Assembly: GCA_009840305.1 (NCBI GenBank)
Contig: VXNY01000031.1
Coordinates: 274,130 to 338,129, forward strand
Reading direction: 5' to 3'
DNA length: 64,000 nucleotides
Origin: Gammaproteobacteria bacterium
Lineage (GTDB): Bacteria; Pseudomonadota; Gammaproteobacteria; Pseudomonadales; Azotimanducaceae
Under the pieces are notes generated by a model that was not told where the DNA came from, did no database searches, and was given only the letters and a program-made list of their open reading frames with translations. Every line of letters starts with the position of its first letter. Position 1 is the first letter of the stretch. The translations under genes were made by a program, and so were the position numbers. Positions 18,042-28,150 of the stretch are shown here, piece after piece.

Positions 18042-18905
18042 TTACTCTACAAGCGTTTCGCGCGGTTCTATGAATTCACGCACGTTTACAAATTCGTCAG
18101 ATTCCCACTCTTGTAGACGGCATTCAGAACCTAGAATTCGGGGGATCCGCAATCGACTCAACTCGGGGTACTCTCTGTAGCAAACTTGCACAAGGTACAA
18201 ACCCATCGGTGGTGCTGTTTTGGGTGCCCGAGTTCGGTCCCGGTACGAAAGCAATGTGTTCATATCGAGAGCAATACCACGTCCGATATCCAACAATGCG
18301 CCAGCAATATTTCGCACCATGCGCAGTAAAAACGCATTAGCAATAATGTCGACTATTACGTAATCACCCATACGATGCACAGATAGCGAATGTACGCAAC
18401 GACGCGGCGACTTCGATTGACAGTTTGTTCCGCGGAACGAGGTAAAGTCATGCTCACCCACGAGTGATTGTGCTTGTGAATTCATCGCTTCGACGTTTAG
18501 ACCGGGTGCTATCCAAGTGGCAAAGTTTCTTCCGATAGCGGGAATGTGATCACACTCGCCGAAGACGTACAAATAGCGACGCCAATGAGACGATCTACGT
18601 ACGTCAAAGTTTGAAGCTACCGTTACTAGAGTGTGCACCGCGATGTCATCTGGAAGGTACGCGTTAATGCCTTGTCGCCAGTTGTAATTTTCGCGACATG
18701 AATCACTCTCAAATCCAATCACTTGACTGGTTGCGTGCACCCCACGATCAGTTCGACTAGAAAACTCTATACGCACTTGATCGGCTGCAACTTGAGAGAT
18801 CGCTTTTTCAAGTTCGTTTTGTACCGTTCTCTGTTTCGGTTGTGATTGGGATCCACAGAATCCGGCTCCGTTGTATTCGATCCCTAGCGCTAGATAGTGG
18901 CTCAT
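18042..18905 (-). CDS. truA: TruA, tRNA pseudouridine(38-40) synthase
   Basis: Cytoplasmic enzyme making pseudouridine at positions 38-40 of the tRNA anticodon arm. The catalytic Asp is Asp53 in SSRTDRGVHA; family segments IEYNGAGFCGSQ, FTSFRGTNCQ and FLLRMVRNIAGALLDIGRG are clear. It is 287 aa, with a short C-terminal tail beyond the usual 260-270 residues. It sits between asd and folC. Confidence 0.93.
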   Translation of the reverse strand: MSHYLALGIEYNGAGFCGSQSQPKQRTVQNELEKAISQVAADQVRIEFSSRTDRGVHATSQVIGFESDSCRENYNWRQGINAYLPDDIAVHTLVTVASNFDVRRSSHWRRYLYVFGECDHIPAIGRNFATWIAPGLNVEAMNSQAQSLVGEHDFTSFRGTNCQSKSPRRCVHSLSVHRMGDYVIVDIIANAFLLRMVRNIAGALLDIGRGIALDMNTLLSYRDRTRAPKTAPPMGLYLVQVCYREYPELSRLRIPRILGSECRLQEWESDEFVNVREFIEPRETLVE

Positions 18906-18942
18906 ACTATGCTCTACTACACTCAGTTACAACTACGCTAAA

Positions 18943-19962
18943 CTAATGTAAGTGTTGTACGAGTTCCTCGGCGATTTGAAGGCTATTGAGTGCCGCGCCC
19001 TTTCGAGAGTTATCAGACACAACCCACAAATTTAGTCCATTCACTGAGGAAAGAAGTTCTCGAACGCGCCCTACGAATACCGCGTCTTGACCCGTTGCAT
19101 GGGTAACTGGAGTCGGATATCCACCATCAGAGTTTAAGTCAACCAGCTCGATACCTGGAGCATCGGTCAACAATCGTTTCGCGTTTGCTATCTCAATCTT
19201 CCGGTGTGTCTCAACGTGCAGTGCTAACGAGTGTCCAAAAAAGATCGGTACCCGAACACAAGTCGGATTGATCTCAATATTGGGATCATCAAAGATCTTT
19301 TGTGTCTCCTGTACCATTTTCATTTCTTCTTCAGCGAATCCGTTTTCCTGGAACTCGCCAATCTGTGGTATGACGTTGAATGCCATCTGGACAGGCGCAA
19401 TTTCCGGCGTTATGGTTTGCGCATTCAGTACATTCGCAGTTTGCATGGCTAGTTCTTCGAGTGCCCGAGCGCCAGCACCTGAAACCGATTGGTAGGTTGA
19501 TACGTTTATTCTCTTGATCCCTACCTCATCATGAATCGGTTTGAGCGCGACAACCATTTGGATCGTCGAGCAATTTGGATTTGCAATGATTCGGGTTTGT
19601 AAGCCTCTTTTGGATTGTTCGGCATTGATTTCTGGTACGACGAGCGGAATGTTGGGTTCCAACCTATACTTGGACGTGTTATCGACAACAATCGCGCCGT
19701 TAGCAGTCGCACGTGGAACATATAGGGCGGAAATTTCACTTCCAGCTGTGAAAAATGCAATGTCAGTCCCAGCGAAGTCGAAATCTTCAAGTGCTTGAAC
19801 ACGTAAATAGCTACCTCGAAACGTGAACCGTTGACCTGAACTACGCTCGCTAGCAAGTAAATGTAGTCGCTCTACGGGAAATCGTCTTTGTTCTAATAGC
19901 TCAATCAACATACCGCCAACAACACCGGTTGCGCCGATTATTGCAATAGAAAATTTCTTCAA
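18943..19962 (-). CDS. asd: Aspartate-semialdehyde dehydrogenase
   Basis: Reduces aspartyl phosphate to aspartate semialdehyde, the branch point to lysine, diaminopimelate, threonine and methionine. The NADP-binding GATGVVGG is at residues 10-17 and the catalytic Cys131 lies in NPNCSTIQ. The protein (339 aa) is of the Gram-positive/Pseudomonas asd type rather than the long E. coli form. It overlaps the leuB stop by 4 bases (ATGA), so it is part of the leu operon. Confidence 0.93.
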   Translation of the reverse strand: MKKFSIAIIGATGVVGGMLIELLEQRRFPVERLHLLASERSSGQRFTFRGSYLRVQALEDFDFAGTDIAFFTAGSEISALYVPRATANGAIVVDNTSKYRLEPNIPLVVPEINAEQSKRGLQTRIIANPNCSTIQMVVALKPIHDEVGIKRINVSTYQSVSGAGARALEELAMQTANVLNAQTITPEIAPVQMAFNVIPQIGEFQENGFAEEEMKMVQETQKIFDDPNIEINPTCVRVPIFFGHSLALHVETHRKIEIANAKRLLTDAPGIELVDLNSDGGYPTPVTHATGQDAVFVGRVRELLSSVNGLNLWVVSDNSRKGAALNSLQIAEELVQHLH

Positions 19963-21065
19963 GTAACTGTTTCCACCATGCTTGATATGACCGAGTCGAC
20001 CATTTCAGTTGTACCGACCAAGCGAACTTCATCGGAGGGTCTTGGTGGCATGATGTCCGCGGTCCGAAACCCTTGACCAAGTACGGCTTCTACAGCATAT
20101 TCGATGCGGTCTGCAAGAAGCGATTGGTCTAGACTGTATCGAAACATCATAGCAATTGACAGTACTGTCGCGAGTGGATTTGCTATATTCTTCCCTGCGA
20201 TGTCGGGAGCACTACCGTGTACTGGTTCATAAATTCCTTGACCGTTAGCGTTAATTGATGCCGACGGGAGCATACCGATTGAACCGGTTAGCATTGCTGC
20301 CGTGTCTGAAAGAATGTCTCCAAACATATTACCTGTAAGAATCACGTCAAATTGTTTCGGCCATCGAACCAGTTGCATCGCGGCGTTGTCAACATACATG
20401 TGTGTTAGTTCAACATCTTTGAATGATTGGTGAACTTCTATAACAACATCTCGCCAGAGTTGCGTCACTTCAAGAACATTCGCTTTATCGACCGAGCAAA
20501 CTCTGCTACTGCGTTTTCGAGCTAATTCGAACGCAACTTTGGCAATCCGCTCAATTTCCGTGTCATCGTACACCAATGTGTTAAAGCCACGACGTATATT
20601 GTTGTGAAGTTCTACGCCGCGAGGCGTACCAAAGTAGATTCCGCCCGTGAGTTCTCGCACAATAAGAACATCTAGATCTGCGACTACTTCAGGTTTTAGC
20701 GTGGATGCTTTAATCAATGGGGAAAAAGTTAGAGCTGGCCGTAAGTTAGCAAAACAATCTAATTCTGATCTGAGAGTTAAGAGGGCTTTCTCCGGCTTCT
20801 TCTCCATCGGTAGATCATCCCACTGAGGTCCTCCAACCGCACCCAACAACACAGCATCCGCCTTAGTCGCTTGATCTAGAGTGTCCTCTGTTAAGGGTGA
20901 TCCGTGCAGATCAATAGATTTACCCCCGAAATCGCGAGTGATGATGTCGAAAGACGCGTCCGCTGATGAAACGATGTCGAAGACGCGAAGTACGTGCGGC
21001 ATGATTTCCGCACCTATACCGTCACCTGGCAAAACTAATATTTGCCAGTGTTTACGTGCTACCAT
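19959..21065 (-). CDS. leuB: LeuB, 3-isopropylmalate dehydrogenase
   Basis: Oxidative decarboxylation of 3-isopropylmalate, third step of leucine synthesis. Motifs include LPGDGIGAE near the start, [32 protein letters not shown] and [15 protein letters not shown]. At 368 aa the length is usual. It overlaps leuD by one base and asd by four. Confidence 0.95.
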   Translation of the reverse strand: MVARKHWQILVLPGDGIGAEIMPHVLRVFDIVSSADASFDIITRDFGGKSIDLHGSPLTEDTLDQATKADAVLLGAVGGPQWDDLPMEKKPEKALLTLRSELDCFANLRPALTFSPLIKASTLKPEVVADLDVLIVRELTGGIYFGTPRGVELHNNIRRGFNTLVYDDTEIERIAKVAFELARKRSSRVCSVDKANVLEVTQLWRDVVIEVHQSFKDVELTHMYVDNAAMQLVRWPKQFDVILTGNMFGDILSDTAAMLTGSIGMLPSASINANGQGIYEPVHGSAPDIAGKNIANPLATVLSIAMMFRYSLDQSLLADRIEYAVEAVLGQGFRTADIMPPRPSDEVRLVGTTEMVDSVISSMVETVT

Positions 21066-21715
21066 TAGTCGCTAAACAACCAAGGCATCCGTTGTCTATG
21101 TGTTAGTTCAAACTCTTCGATCAGCGTTTGGTGCTCTAACGTAAGAGCAATGTTGTCCATTCCAGTCATAAGACGATGTTTGCGAGTTGCATCAATATCA
21201 AACGTCGCCGCGATACCACCACTAGAACTGATTGTTTGTTGTGCTAAATCTACTTCCACGGTCATGGGGGACGGCTGTATCGCTTCGCGGAACAGACGAT
21301 CGATAAGTGCCTCTTCTAGCTCGATAGGTAATAGTCCGTTGTTGAAGGAATTGTTGTAAAAAATGTCGGCGTAAGATGGTGCAAGAACGCAACGAATACC
21401 ATATTGAAGAATCGCCCAGACGGCATGTTCTCGACTGGACCCACAACCAAAATTTCTACGAGCTAGTAAGATTGACGCTTCTTGGTATCTTGGATCATTT
21501 AAAACAAACTCGGGATTAATTATTCGATCGGTCTTACCGATGTTTCCTTCATCTTGGTACCGCCAAGAATCGAAAAGATTTTCACCAAATCCGGTTTTTT
21601 TGATCGATTTCAAAAACTGTTTTGGAATGATTTGATCGGTATCCACATTTGCGCGATCGAGCGGAACCACGATTCCCGTGTGGCGTGTGAAAACAGGAAA
21701 GGCAGTACTAACCAT
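21065..21715 (-). CDS. leuD: LeuD, isopropylmalate isomerase small subunit
   Basis: Small (swivel-domain) subunit that with LeuC isomerises 2-isopropylmalate to 3-isopropylmalate. Family residues: [28 protein letters not shown]-like [11 protein letters not shown] and [13 protein letters not shown]. At 216 aa it is normal. It starts on the last base of the leuC stop codon. Confidence 0.95.
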   Translation of the reverse strand: MVSTAFPVFTRHTGIVVPLDRANVDTDQIIPKQFLKSIKKTGFGENLFDSWRYQDEGNIGKTDRIINPEFVLNDPRYQEASILLARRNFGCGSSREHAVWAILQYGIRCVLAPSYADIFYNNSFNNGLLPIELEEALIDRLFREAIQPSPMTVEVDLAQQTISSSGGIAATFDIDATRKHRLMTGMDNIALTLEHQTLIEEFELTHRQRMPWLFSD

Positions 21716-23136
21716 TACAACATTTCTCTCACGTCCGCAAGCGTACCACGTATCGCACTAGCGGCGGCGGTCGCGGGACTTACTAAATGAGTTCTGCCCT
21801 GATGCCCTTGTCGTCCTTCAAAATTTCGATTCGAGGTAGAAGCACAACGTTCACCTGGATAAAGCCGATCGTCGTTCATGGCAAGACACATGGAACACCC
21901 AGGTTCGCGCCACTCAAATCCCGCGTTCTTGAACACCTCATCCAATCCTTCTTGTTCTGCTTGTCGCTTAACCAATCCTGAACCAGGCACAATGTACGCA
22001 CCTTTTAATCGTGAGGCTACTTTGCGTCCTTTCACGACCTTGCTGGCTTCTCTCAAATCTTCTATGCGGGAGTTAGTGCAGGATCCAATAAAAACTTTGT
22101 CTAACTGGATCTCATTGACCGCCATCCCAGGAGTGAGACCCATATACGACAACGATCGTTCTGCTACCTCGGCGTTATTTGCATCGCTGAAGTCTGTGGG
22201 TGCTGGTATCGTTGCGTCAATGTCAACAACCATCTCGGGGTTCGTACCCCAAGAAACTTGTGGAGACAGTCCCGACACATCCAAAACCCGACGCTGATCG
22301 TAAATGGCGGCATCATCAGTGTTCAACGTAAACCAGTAATCTACTGCTTGGTTCCATAGAGCACCCTTAGGTGCAAATGGTCGTGCTTCTAAGTACTCGA
22401 CGAGTTTATCGTCAATGCCTATCAAACCAGCGCGGGCACCGCCTTCGATCGACATGTTGCACACCGTCATGCGCCCTTCAATGGATAAATCTTCGATAGC
22501 TCTTCCAGTGTATTCGATGGTATGACCAGTCGCTCCTGCCGTACCGATCAATCGGATAAGAGCAAGAATTAAGTCTTTCGCGTAAACGCCTGGTCCCAAT
22601 TCCCCCGATATCTCGATCTCGAAGTTCTTGCTCTTCTGTTGCACAAGGCACTGGGTCGCAAGAACATGCTCGACTTCCGAGGTTCCAATCCCATGTGCAA
22701 GTGCTCCAAACGCTCCATGGGTCGAAGTATGGGAATCACCGCACACTATCGTCATCCCAGGAAGCGTGGCTCCCTGTTCAGGACCGACTACATGAACGAT
22801 ACCCTGACGGGCATCTAGTAAATCAAAATACTCGATTTGGAATTCTCGACAGTTTTGATCGAGTGTGATTACTTGCTCTTTGGCGATAGCATCTTGAATT
22901 CCAGACACCCCATTAGACCGATCGGTAGTCGGAATTGCGTGATCGACCGTGGCTAAATTACTCGTCCTTCGCCAAGGTTGGCGATGCGCGAGTTTGAGAC
23001 CCTCAAAAGCTTGCGGCGAGGTTACTTCATGTAACAAATGTCGATCAATATACAACAGATCCAAGCCATCAGAGCGAGTTCCAACTAAGTGGCTCGACCA
23101 AATTTTGTCATAGACAGTTTGTGGTTTAGAGTTCAG
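21715..23136 (-). CDS. leuC: LeuC, isopropylmalate isomerase large subunit, probable CTG start
   Basis: Aconitase-family subunit with a 4Fe-4S cluster; the cysteines lie in FIGSCTNSR and the GCSMCLAMN pair. The first in-frame TTG (23064) would give 449 aa, but the bases upstream still encode conserved LeuC sequence ([12 protein letters not shown], then [12 protein letters not shown]), so translation must start earlier. In-frame codons before this are limited by a TAG about 33 bases further up, and contain no ATG, GTG or TTG. The CTG at 23136 gives a family-typical start ([11 protein letters not shown]) and 473 aa. ATT at 23166 or ATC at 23157 are alternatives. Confidence 0.9.
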   Translation of the reverse strand: MNSKPQTVYDKIWSSHLVGTRSDGLDLLYIDRHLLHEVTSPQAFEGLKLAHRQPWRRTSNLATVDHAIPTTDRSNGVSGIQDAIAKEQVITLDQNCREFQIEYFDLLDARQGIVHVVGPEQGATLPGMTIVCGDSHTSTHGAFGALAHGIGTSEVEHVLATQCLVQQKSKNFEIEISGELGPGVYAKDLILALIRLIGTAGATGHTIEYTGRAIEDLSIEGRMTVCNMSIEGGARAGLIGIDDKLVEYLEARPFAPKGALWNQAVDYWFTLNTDDAAIYDQRRVLDVSGLSPQVSWGTNPEMVVDIDATIPAPTDFSDANNAEVAERSLSYMGLTPGMAVNEIQLDKVFIGSCTNSRIEDLREASKVVKGRKVASRLKGAYIVPGSGLVKRQAEQEGLDEVFKNAGFEWREPGCSMCLAMNDDRLYPGERCASTSNRNFEGRQGHQGRTHLVSPATAAASAIRGTLADVREML

Positions 23137-23233
23137 AACGCTCGTTTTACATCCGATTGAATCAATCTAACAATTATAGATTCAACCTTCCTATCTCCTT
23201 TGGAGCTAAATAGGGCTGAATACAGTATGCTTA

Positions 23234-23479
23234 CTAGTCTGATTTTTTGTAGGATTCAATCGGCACGACATTGATCCCAAAAATTCTTCCGCGAAGAATT
23301 TCTAAGCAAATAAAAATACCCACTACTGCCCAAAATCCAGGGGCTTGTAAGGGTTCCGGTAAAAATGGGAAGAAGTTCCTACCGATTCCACACGCGGTCC
23401 ATATAAGCCAAAAGGGAATTGAGAGGCAAACATTAACCACGAAACTAAATAGCCAACCGACAATAGGAATTGCGTTCAA
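23234..23479 (-). CDS. Small hypothetical membrane protein (81 aa)
   Basis: An 81-aa protein with two hydrophobic segments (about residues 5-33 and 47-66) joined by a Pro/Phe-rich loop. I do not recognise a family. It is probably genuine: the TTG start at 23479 is preceded by TAGGAGAG at a 6-base spacing, one of the best ribosome binding sites here. It lies upstream of leuC on the same strand, about 100 bases before the leuC start, and could share its transcript. Confidence 0.65.
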   Translation of the reverse strand: MNAIPIVGWLFSFVVNVCLSIPFWLIWTACGIGRNFFPFLPEPLQAPGFWAVVGIFICLEILRGRIFGINVVPIESYKKSD

Positions 23480-23826
23480 TTTTCTCTCCTAAGATATTGA
23501 GATTTACAAATGGAAAAAGTTGTGCTAATTCTAGTACTCGTAACTGCCGATGCAGGTGCGATCTATCCTTGATTAGCAAGCTGTGAGGGTGATGCTTGAA
23601 TCTCTCACGACATCGACAAACGAGATTACTTCACCTCAAGGCTACACACACTCGAAGTAGAGGTAGTTGACTTCGACTTTATATGAAACAGCAAACCCTA
23701 AAACAAACTGTCGATCAAACTGAGGCAACCTCACCAGATGAGCGACTTCTTTCATGCTCTCAATTTCGTTGAGTTCTTTAAGCTACTAGGACTTTATCGT
23801 ACAAATCTTCGCTTCGACTCTCTTGA
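23480..23826. other. Intergenic region without recognised gene
   Basis: About 350 bases between the 81-aa protein and the Yip1-like protein, both on the minus strand. It is AT-rich with no RNA gene, long repeat or convincing ORF. It presumably contains the promoter for the 81-aa gene and perhaps leuC. Confidence 0.4.
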
Positions 23827-24534
23827 TTAGTCCAATAAACTGTGGTAAGGATGAATACGGAGAGATGCAATGATCGCGGGGGAATACGTCAATAGCAATA
23901 AACCGTACGGGATCAAGGCTATTTTTACGCAGAAAGAACGATCTTTTTCTGTCCAACTGAGCAAGCCTTGAACCGTAATGTACACTGACCACGAAATCGG
24001 AGTGAAACAAAATACGATCCATAAAAGAAACACCACAGCCTTAGGCACCGGTCGTGTCAGCGCAATCGTTCCGACTATAAGAAGCACCGCAGGTACTACG
24101 ATCATCGGTATGTTGGTCCAACAGCTCAGGCCGAACCAGTGTTCCCATCGGGTATCCATGCGCAACCAACGGGCAATCGCATAGAAGTAAGTACCGATCA
24201 ATAACAGTCTCACACCAATGTCCAAACAAAACTGAAGGACTCCATAAATTAGTCTCAACACCACAGTGGGTGTCAGCCAAAAACCGTTGTTTAACTCAAT
24301 TCTCGTACCCCCGATAGTGAAATATCGCTGAGTGTTCATTCTGTGTGCCTCTCCGTGGAACAAGCTATCGAAAAGGCTGAACTTAGTTGGATATCCTATG
24401 ACCACCAGCACTATCAACGTTCCCACTATTACAAAAAGAAGTGGAAACAGGAATGGAGTTTGGTCGCGCATCTCGTCGAAAGCTTCGCGAGCAGATGGAC
24501 CACAAACTCTCGGAATTCGATTAAAGTTGTTCAT
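23827..24534 (-). CDS. Yip1-like membrane protein
   Basis: A 235-aa integral membrane protein with about five hydrophobic segments and a soluble N-terminus. The arrangement and the WFGLSCWTNIPMI segment resemble bacterial Yip1-domain proteins, whose function is unknown. A GAGGA ribosome binding site about 7 bases before the ATG supports the start. It is 61 bases downstream of the ThDP-enzyme gene. The family call is moderate; membrane location is secure. Confidence 0.65.
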   Translation of the reverse strand: MNNFNRIPRVCGPSAREAFDEMRDQTPFLFPLLFVIVGTLIVLVVIGYPTKFSLFDSLFHGEAHRMNTQRYFTIGGTRIELNNGFWLTPTVVLRLIYGVLQFCLDIGVRLLLIGTYFYAIARWLRMDTRWEHWFGLSCWTNIPMIVVPAVLLIVGTIALTRPVPKAVVFLLWIVFCFTPISWSVYITVQGLLSWTEKDRSFCVKIALIPYGLLLLTYSPAIIASLRIHPYHSLLD

Positions 24535-24595
24535 TCATGAGTCCTCGATACTGCAAAACGAGCTCATAGACATGAACACAAACTACCAATTTTTT

Positions 24596-26200
24596 TCACT
24601 CCACTGATTCTTCAAACCAACTTATCCATTGGTTCTCTTGCATAAACTCTTGCTCGGATACTTCAATTATTGTCGGAGTATCCTCCCGGTAGGCAGCCGC
24701 TAAGACGTCTTTCAATTGCAATAAATTTTGGGGTTGGCGAAAATTCATACCAAACGCCTGCGCTATCAATGCAAAGTTTGGAGGTCTTGGAGATGTGTAG
24801 TATCGTGCTGAAGATTCGGAAAACATAGCTTTGTCAATTTCTCCGTACCCCTCGTTATTCCATATGATGAATGGAATTCCAAGACAAAGTTGACTCGCGG
24901 TTTGGAGTTCTGATAGCGTAAAAGCCGCGCCACCATCACCTACCAAACACGCAACTCTTTTTTCCGGTCTTGCAATTTTCGCTCCGATCGTTGCGGGAAT
25001 GCTATAGCCAAGAGTTCCAAATCCTGTCACGCTGTGGAAATATCCTCGCACCAAGTCTGGTTCATAAAGCAATTGTGCGTAGTAATTAGGTTGTGACGAG
25101 TCTCCCACTAGGATGTCCGTCTGTTCCTGAATCACGTTAAGGAACGCATACATGTCGTTATTGAAATGTATGTTTTTTTCTACTAGTGCTCGAGTTCGTA
25201 GCACTCTCTCATTCCCCGCGCGTTCTTTTCGTAAATCATGTTTCAAGAACAATTGAAGAACTCTCTGAGAGTCTCCAACGATACCGATGTCAGCAGTTGC
25301 ATTCGAAGAAATTTGATCTGGATCGATATCAACTCGAATGAGAGACTGGCACTCTATGTTCTTGCTAGTTAAGAAAAAATCAAAATCGGTTTCCCCAAGC
25401 TCCGTTCCGATCGCAATCACGACATCTGCCTCCTGCATAAGGTCACGAATTTCAAGGAATGAAGGACTATAACCAACCGAGAGTCTGTGCCCACTAGGCA
25501 ATATACCCTTTGAGTTCGTGGTATTGATCACCGGAGCATCAATCATCTCCGCAAACTCGACCAATTCTGTCTGAGCATGTACGACTCCACCACCAACAAC
25601 AACTACCGGTTGAATTGCACTCTGAAGGACTTCGATCGCGTCCGAAAGTGTTGCATCGGTAATCTCTTGTTCGTTTCTGGCTGGTCTCCAATCTTTCTCC
25701 GCAGATAGGTCGTAATCTAGTAAAGTTAATGGAACTTCAACATGAATTGGACCCGGGCGATTCAAACGAAGTGAGTTGTCCAAAAAGTCTGCGAGAGAGG
25801 TGACCGTAGTCATTCGATCAAGACGCGTATGCGCGCGTGTGATTTCCTGAGCGACTGTAGCTTGTCCCGTAAGTTCATGTAACTTTCCACTTTCCGTGCG
25901 TTCACCGCAGGGAGTCAACACGATCATTGGAATAGAGTCTGCACGCGCTTGTGCAATCGCGGTTGCCGCGTTCAAAAATCCAGGTCCGTCGATAAGTAAA
26001 CAACCAGCGATCCTACCCGATGCCCTGGCGAAGCCATCCGCCATGAACGCCGCGCTTTGTTCGTGTCGTACGGTTACTAGCTTGTGCCCATCAACATGAA
26101 ACACACGGTAGAACGGTAGGTTATGAATTCCTGGAATTCCGAAAAAAACGGTGACTCCAAAGTCTCTTAATATTCTTGAAACTTGCTCTGTGATCGTCAT
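24596..26200 (-). CDS. Thiamine diphosphate enzyme, acetolactate synthase-like
   Basis: A 534-aa member of the ThDP-dependent decarboxylase/synthase family. The N-terminal pyrimidine domain has FGIPGIHNLPFY and the catalytic Glu in VRHEQSAAFMADG; the central domain follows (about 185-330), then the PP domain with GDGGAAFTLSELQTA...NNEGYGEI. The HELTGQ region and overall style are closer to 5-guanidino-2-oxopentanoate decarboxylase (AruI) and other stand-alone acetolactate-synthase homologues than to IlvB/IlvI, and no small regulatory subunit gene adjoins it. A role in amino-acid catabolism is possible; the substrate is unknown. Confidence 0.75.
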   Translation of the reverse strand: MTITEQVSRILRDFGVTVFFGIPGIHNLPFYRVFHVDGHKLVTVRHEQSAAFMADGFARASGRIAGCLLIDGPGFLNAATAIAQARADSIPMIVLTPCGERTESGKLHELTGQATVAQEITRAHTRLDRMTTVTSLADFLDNSLRLNRPGPIHVEVPLTLLDYDLSAEKDWRPARNEQEITDATLSDAIEVLQSAIQPVVVVGGGVVHAQTELVEFAEMIDAPVINTTNSKGILPSGHRLSVGYSPSFLEIRDLMQEADVVIAIGTELGETDFDFFLTSKNIECQSLIRVDIDPDQISSNATADIGIVGDSQRVLQLFLKHDLRKERAGNERVLRTRALVEKNIHFNNDMYAFLNVIQEQTDILVGDSSQPNYYAQLLYEPDLVRGYFHSVTGFGTLGYSIPATIGAKIARPEKRVACLVGDGGAAFTLSELQTASQLCLGIPFIIWNNEGYGEIDKAMFSESSARYYTSPRPPNFALIAQAFGMNFRQPQNLLQLKDVLAAAYREDTPTIIEVSEQEFMQENQWISWFEESVE

Positions 26201-26256
26201 CTAGAAAAGTGCAATCGTACTTAGCTCACGCGCCTGATAACAGTGTTTGGGTTTCG

Positions 26257-27195
26257 TTACCGCTGCTTCTCAAATACTTGAGTTTGGTGCCATTCAACAA
26301 AGTCAGGATCAGGCCAGTGGTGTTTTTCGTGCGGTAGCAACAAATTGGTTCCTCGTATTTGTTCCAACCACGACTCTATTGGTCCCGAGCTGTTCAACGT
26401 GAAGGCAAGCATGATGCGATACGATTCAGAATCGTGTTTTAAACTGATTGCTCCCCAATCAAACAACTTGTGATGAGACGAACAGAGTGCTAGACCATTT
26501 GGAATAGTGTCTGGTCCGTCGTAGCAATGCCAGCGAATGTGAGCTGCTTCCAAGTCTACCAAGGTATCCCGTAACCGTATTGAACTACCACAGAACGCAC
26601 ACTTTCGACGGTACGCGTTGAGTACTTTCTCGCGAAAGTTTGGATCCCGTTTATTCGTGTGTGCGATGCCAAGCTCCTGCGAAGAGATAACGCAGTCAAC
26701 TGTGATGAAGTCCTTGAGTGGATCAGGAAATCCCAATTCTCGACAAATTGCCGAAAAGTAACTTTCAGGAAAGTTCTTTGCAAGTAATAAATGTGCAAGT
26801 TGAAGAATTAAGTTTGGACGATCTAAAAGCGTTTTCATTGTCTCGTGATCAAATCCTCCAGCTACGCCTCGATCAATCAACTCTGTTTCGCTCAATTTAC
26901 TTGCGTAATTAACCTGAAAATCATCGATACCTTTGAGTTCCCAACCGACTTGATCAGTGAGTAGCCGGGTAAACGGATCTTTGGTTGTGTGGTTCTTCTT
27001 GGATTCATAGAATCGATTGAGCAAATCAGTGAGTTTAGGTTTGATTTCCTCAAAGGAAAACAAACGATATTTTTGCTCGATCCACAATCGACTAAGAACG
27101 TAGAGGAGAAGAAGCGGTTTGTGCGGCGCTCTTACTCCCTTATGCGTTGCTTGCCTGATACTCAGAAATTGACTAAGAAGAGAATCGGGGACCAA
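26257..27195 (-). CDS. HNH endonuclease with probable phosphorothioate-DNA-binding domain
   Basis: A 312-aa nuclease with two parts. The N-terminal ~165 residues (APHKPLLLLYVLSRL, a PFTRLLTD box, GGF, then NFPESYFSAICRELGFP) resemble the sulfur-binding domain of type IV enzymes such as ScoMcrA that cut DNA carrying phosphorothioate marks. The C-terminal HNH domain has the zinc-type pair CAFCGS, AAHIRWH and LCSSHHKLFDWG. The start is a TTG at 27195. It follows the DUF4892 gene by 31 bases. No dnd modification genes are in view, so it would act on incoming modified DNA. The HNH part is certain; the specificity is inferred. Confidence 0.78.
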   Translation of the reverse strand: MVPDSLLSQFLSIRQATHKGVRAPHKPLLLLYVLSRLWIEQKYRLFSFEEIKPKLTDLLNRFYESKKNHTTKDPFTRLLTDQVGWELKGIDDFQVNYASKLSETELIDRGVAGGFDHETMKTLLDRPNLILQLAHLLLAKNFPESYFSAICRELGFPDPLKDFITVDCVISSQELGIAHTNKRDPNFREKVLNAYRRKCAFCGSSIRLRDTLVDLEAAHIRWHCYDGPDTIPNGLALCSSHHKLFDWGAISLKHDSESYRIMLAFTLNSSGPIESWLEQIRGTNLLLPHEKHHWPDPDFVEWHQTQVFEKQR

Positions 27196-27226
27196 TATTC
27201 TTCAACTTGTCAAGGATGGATAGTCC

Positions 27227-28150
27227 TTACTCTAATTCTTGTTTGAGCAATCGCGGAATGACTAATTCAACTCTCGAGACCGGAGTCTGTTCTATTGGAG
27301 ACAACGGGCCGGTTCCGAAAGGTACGACATTCAATCCTTTTTCTTCAAAGACCTTTTGAATTTGTTGGGCACAACTGCGCGAGTGCTCAAGAAGTTCTTC
27401 AGTGGAATAAGGTCCGTTCACGTGACAAATAACGTAAATCTCTTCGTCTGCAAACTCTTGCAATTCAGTTTCCGCCAGTACCGTGAGATTTTCCAAATCT
27501 TCCGTCGATATAGCTCCTTGAGAATCTGGAACAACGTTGGGTATCCTCACGGTGCCTCGTCGCAATAACTCGCTCGAGATATCAACGGGAATGTCAAACG
27601 CAACTCTTTCTCTGGGCAATATTTCTACGACGTGTGCGTAGACCCGCCGATTTGAACGTTCGACTACATAGATCATCAATAAGTGTTGTACATCGTCCTT
27701 GTCAAGTGCGACTGCAAGATAGTTTTGATTCACATCTGAAGCCGAAAGTACTCGTTCTCCGAAAATGTCGCTCGTCCAGATCGTCGCACGTCCGCAATCT
27801 CGTTGTTCGCATTCAAACTCTATTTCACCGCCGAGCGAAGCGATCTGCCCTTTAAACCAGTCGGTCGTATCCGATCTTTTTAGGTCCGATGGCATCCGAT
27901 AAGTATTCGAAGATACAGAACCGAACACTTTGATCACACGTTCAAACGCGACTTCATTTCGTATTCGCTGAGCTGACGAGAGTATGAAATTTACAGGTTC
28001 ATCTTCTTCTGACACCTTGTTGAGTTCAAGCTCAGCCCGTGGATGTGCTGGGATAACTTGCTCTGAGGCGTGAAGACTGAAGCTAAATTGTCCGAGTAAC
28101 GTACAAGCAAAGCCAAAAAACCAAACTCGTGATGTGCTGATCTTTTTCAC
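27227..28150 (-). CDS. DUF4892-type exported protein
   Basis: A 307-aa protein with an N-terminal signal peptide (about residues 1-28, ending near LHASEQ). The middle has SNTYRMPSDLK, the EFECEQRDCGRATIWTS-type segment with paired cysteines, QNYLAVAL and RSNRRVYAHVVEI, matching what I recall of DUF4892 proteins, which are of unknown function and periplasmic or outer-membrane located. The C-terminus has an OmpA-like flavour (LLEHSRSCAQQIQKVFEEKG). It overlaps gpsA by 4 bases (ATGA) and is likely translationally coupled to it. Confidence 0.72.
   Translation of the reverse strand: MKKISTSRVWFFGFACTLLGQFSFSLHASEQVIPAHPRAELELNKVSEEDEPVNFILSSAQRIRNEVAFERVIKVFGSVSSNTYRMPSDLKRSDTTDWFKGQIASLGGEIEFECEQRDCGRATIWTSDIFGERVLSASDVNQNYLAVALDKDDVQHLLMIYVVERSNRRVYAHVVEILPRERVAFDIPVDISSELLRRGTVRIPNVVPDSQGAISTEDLENLTVLAETELQEFADEEIYVICHVNGPYSTEELLEHSRSCAQQIQKVFEEKGLNVVPFGTGPLSPIEQTPVSRVELVIPRLLKQELE

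Noticed and set aside
23510..23572. 20-codon ORF on the plus strand (MEKVVLILVLV...)
   Set aside because: No ribosome binding site, no neighbour context, and short enough to be chance.
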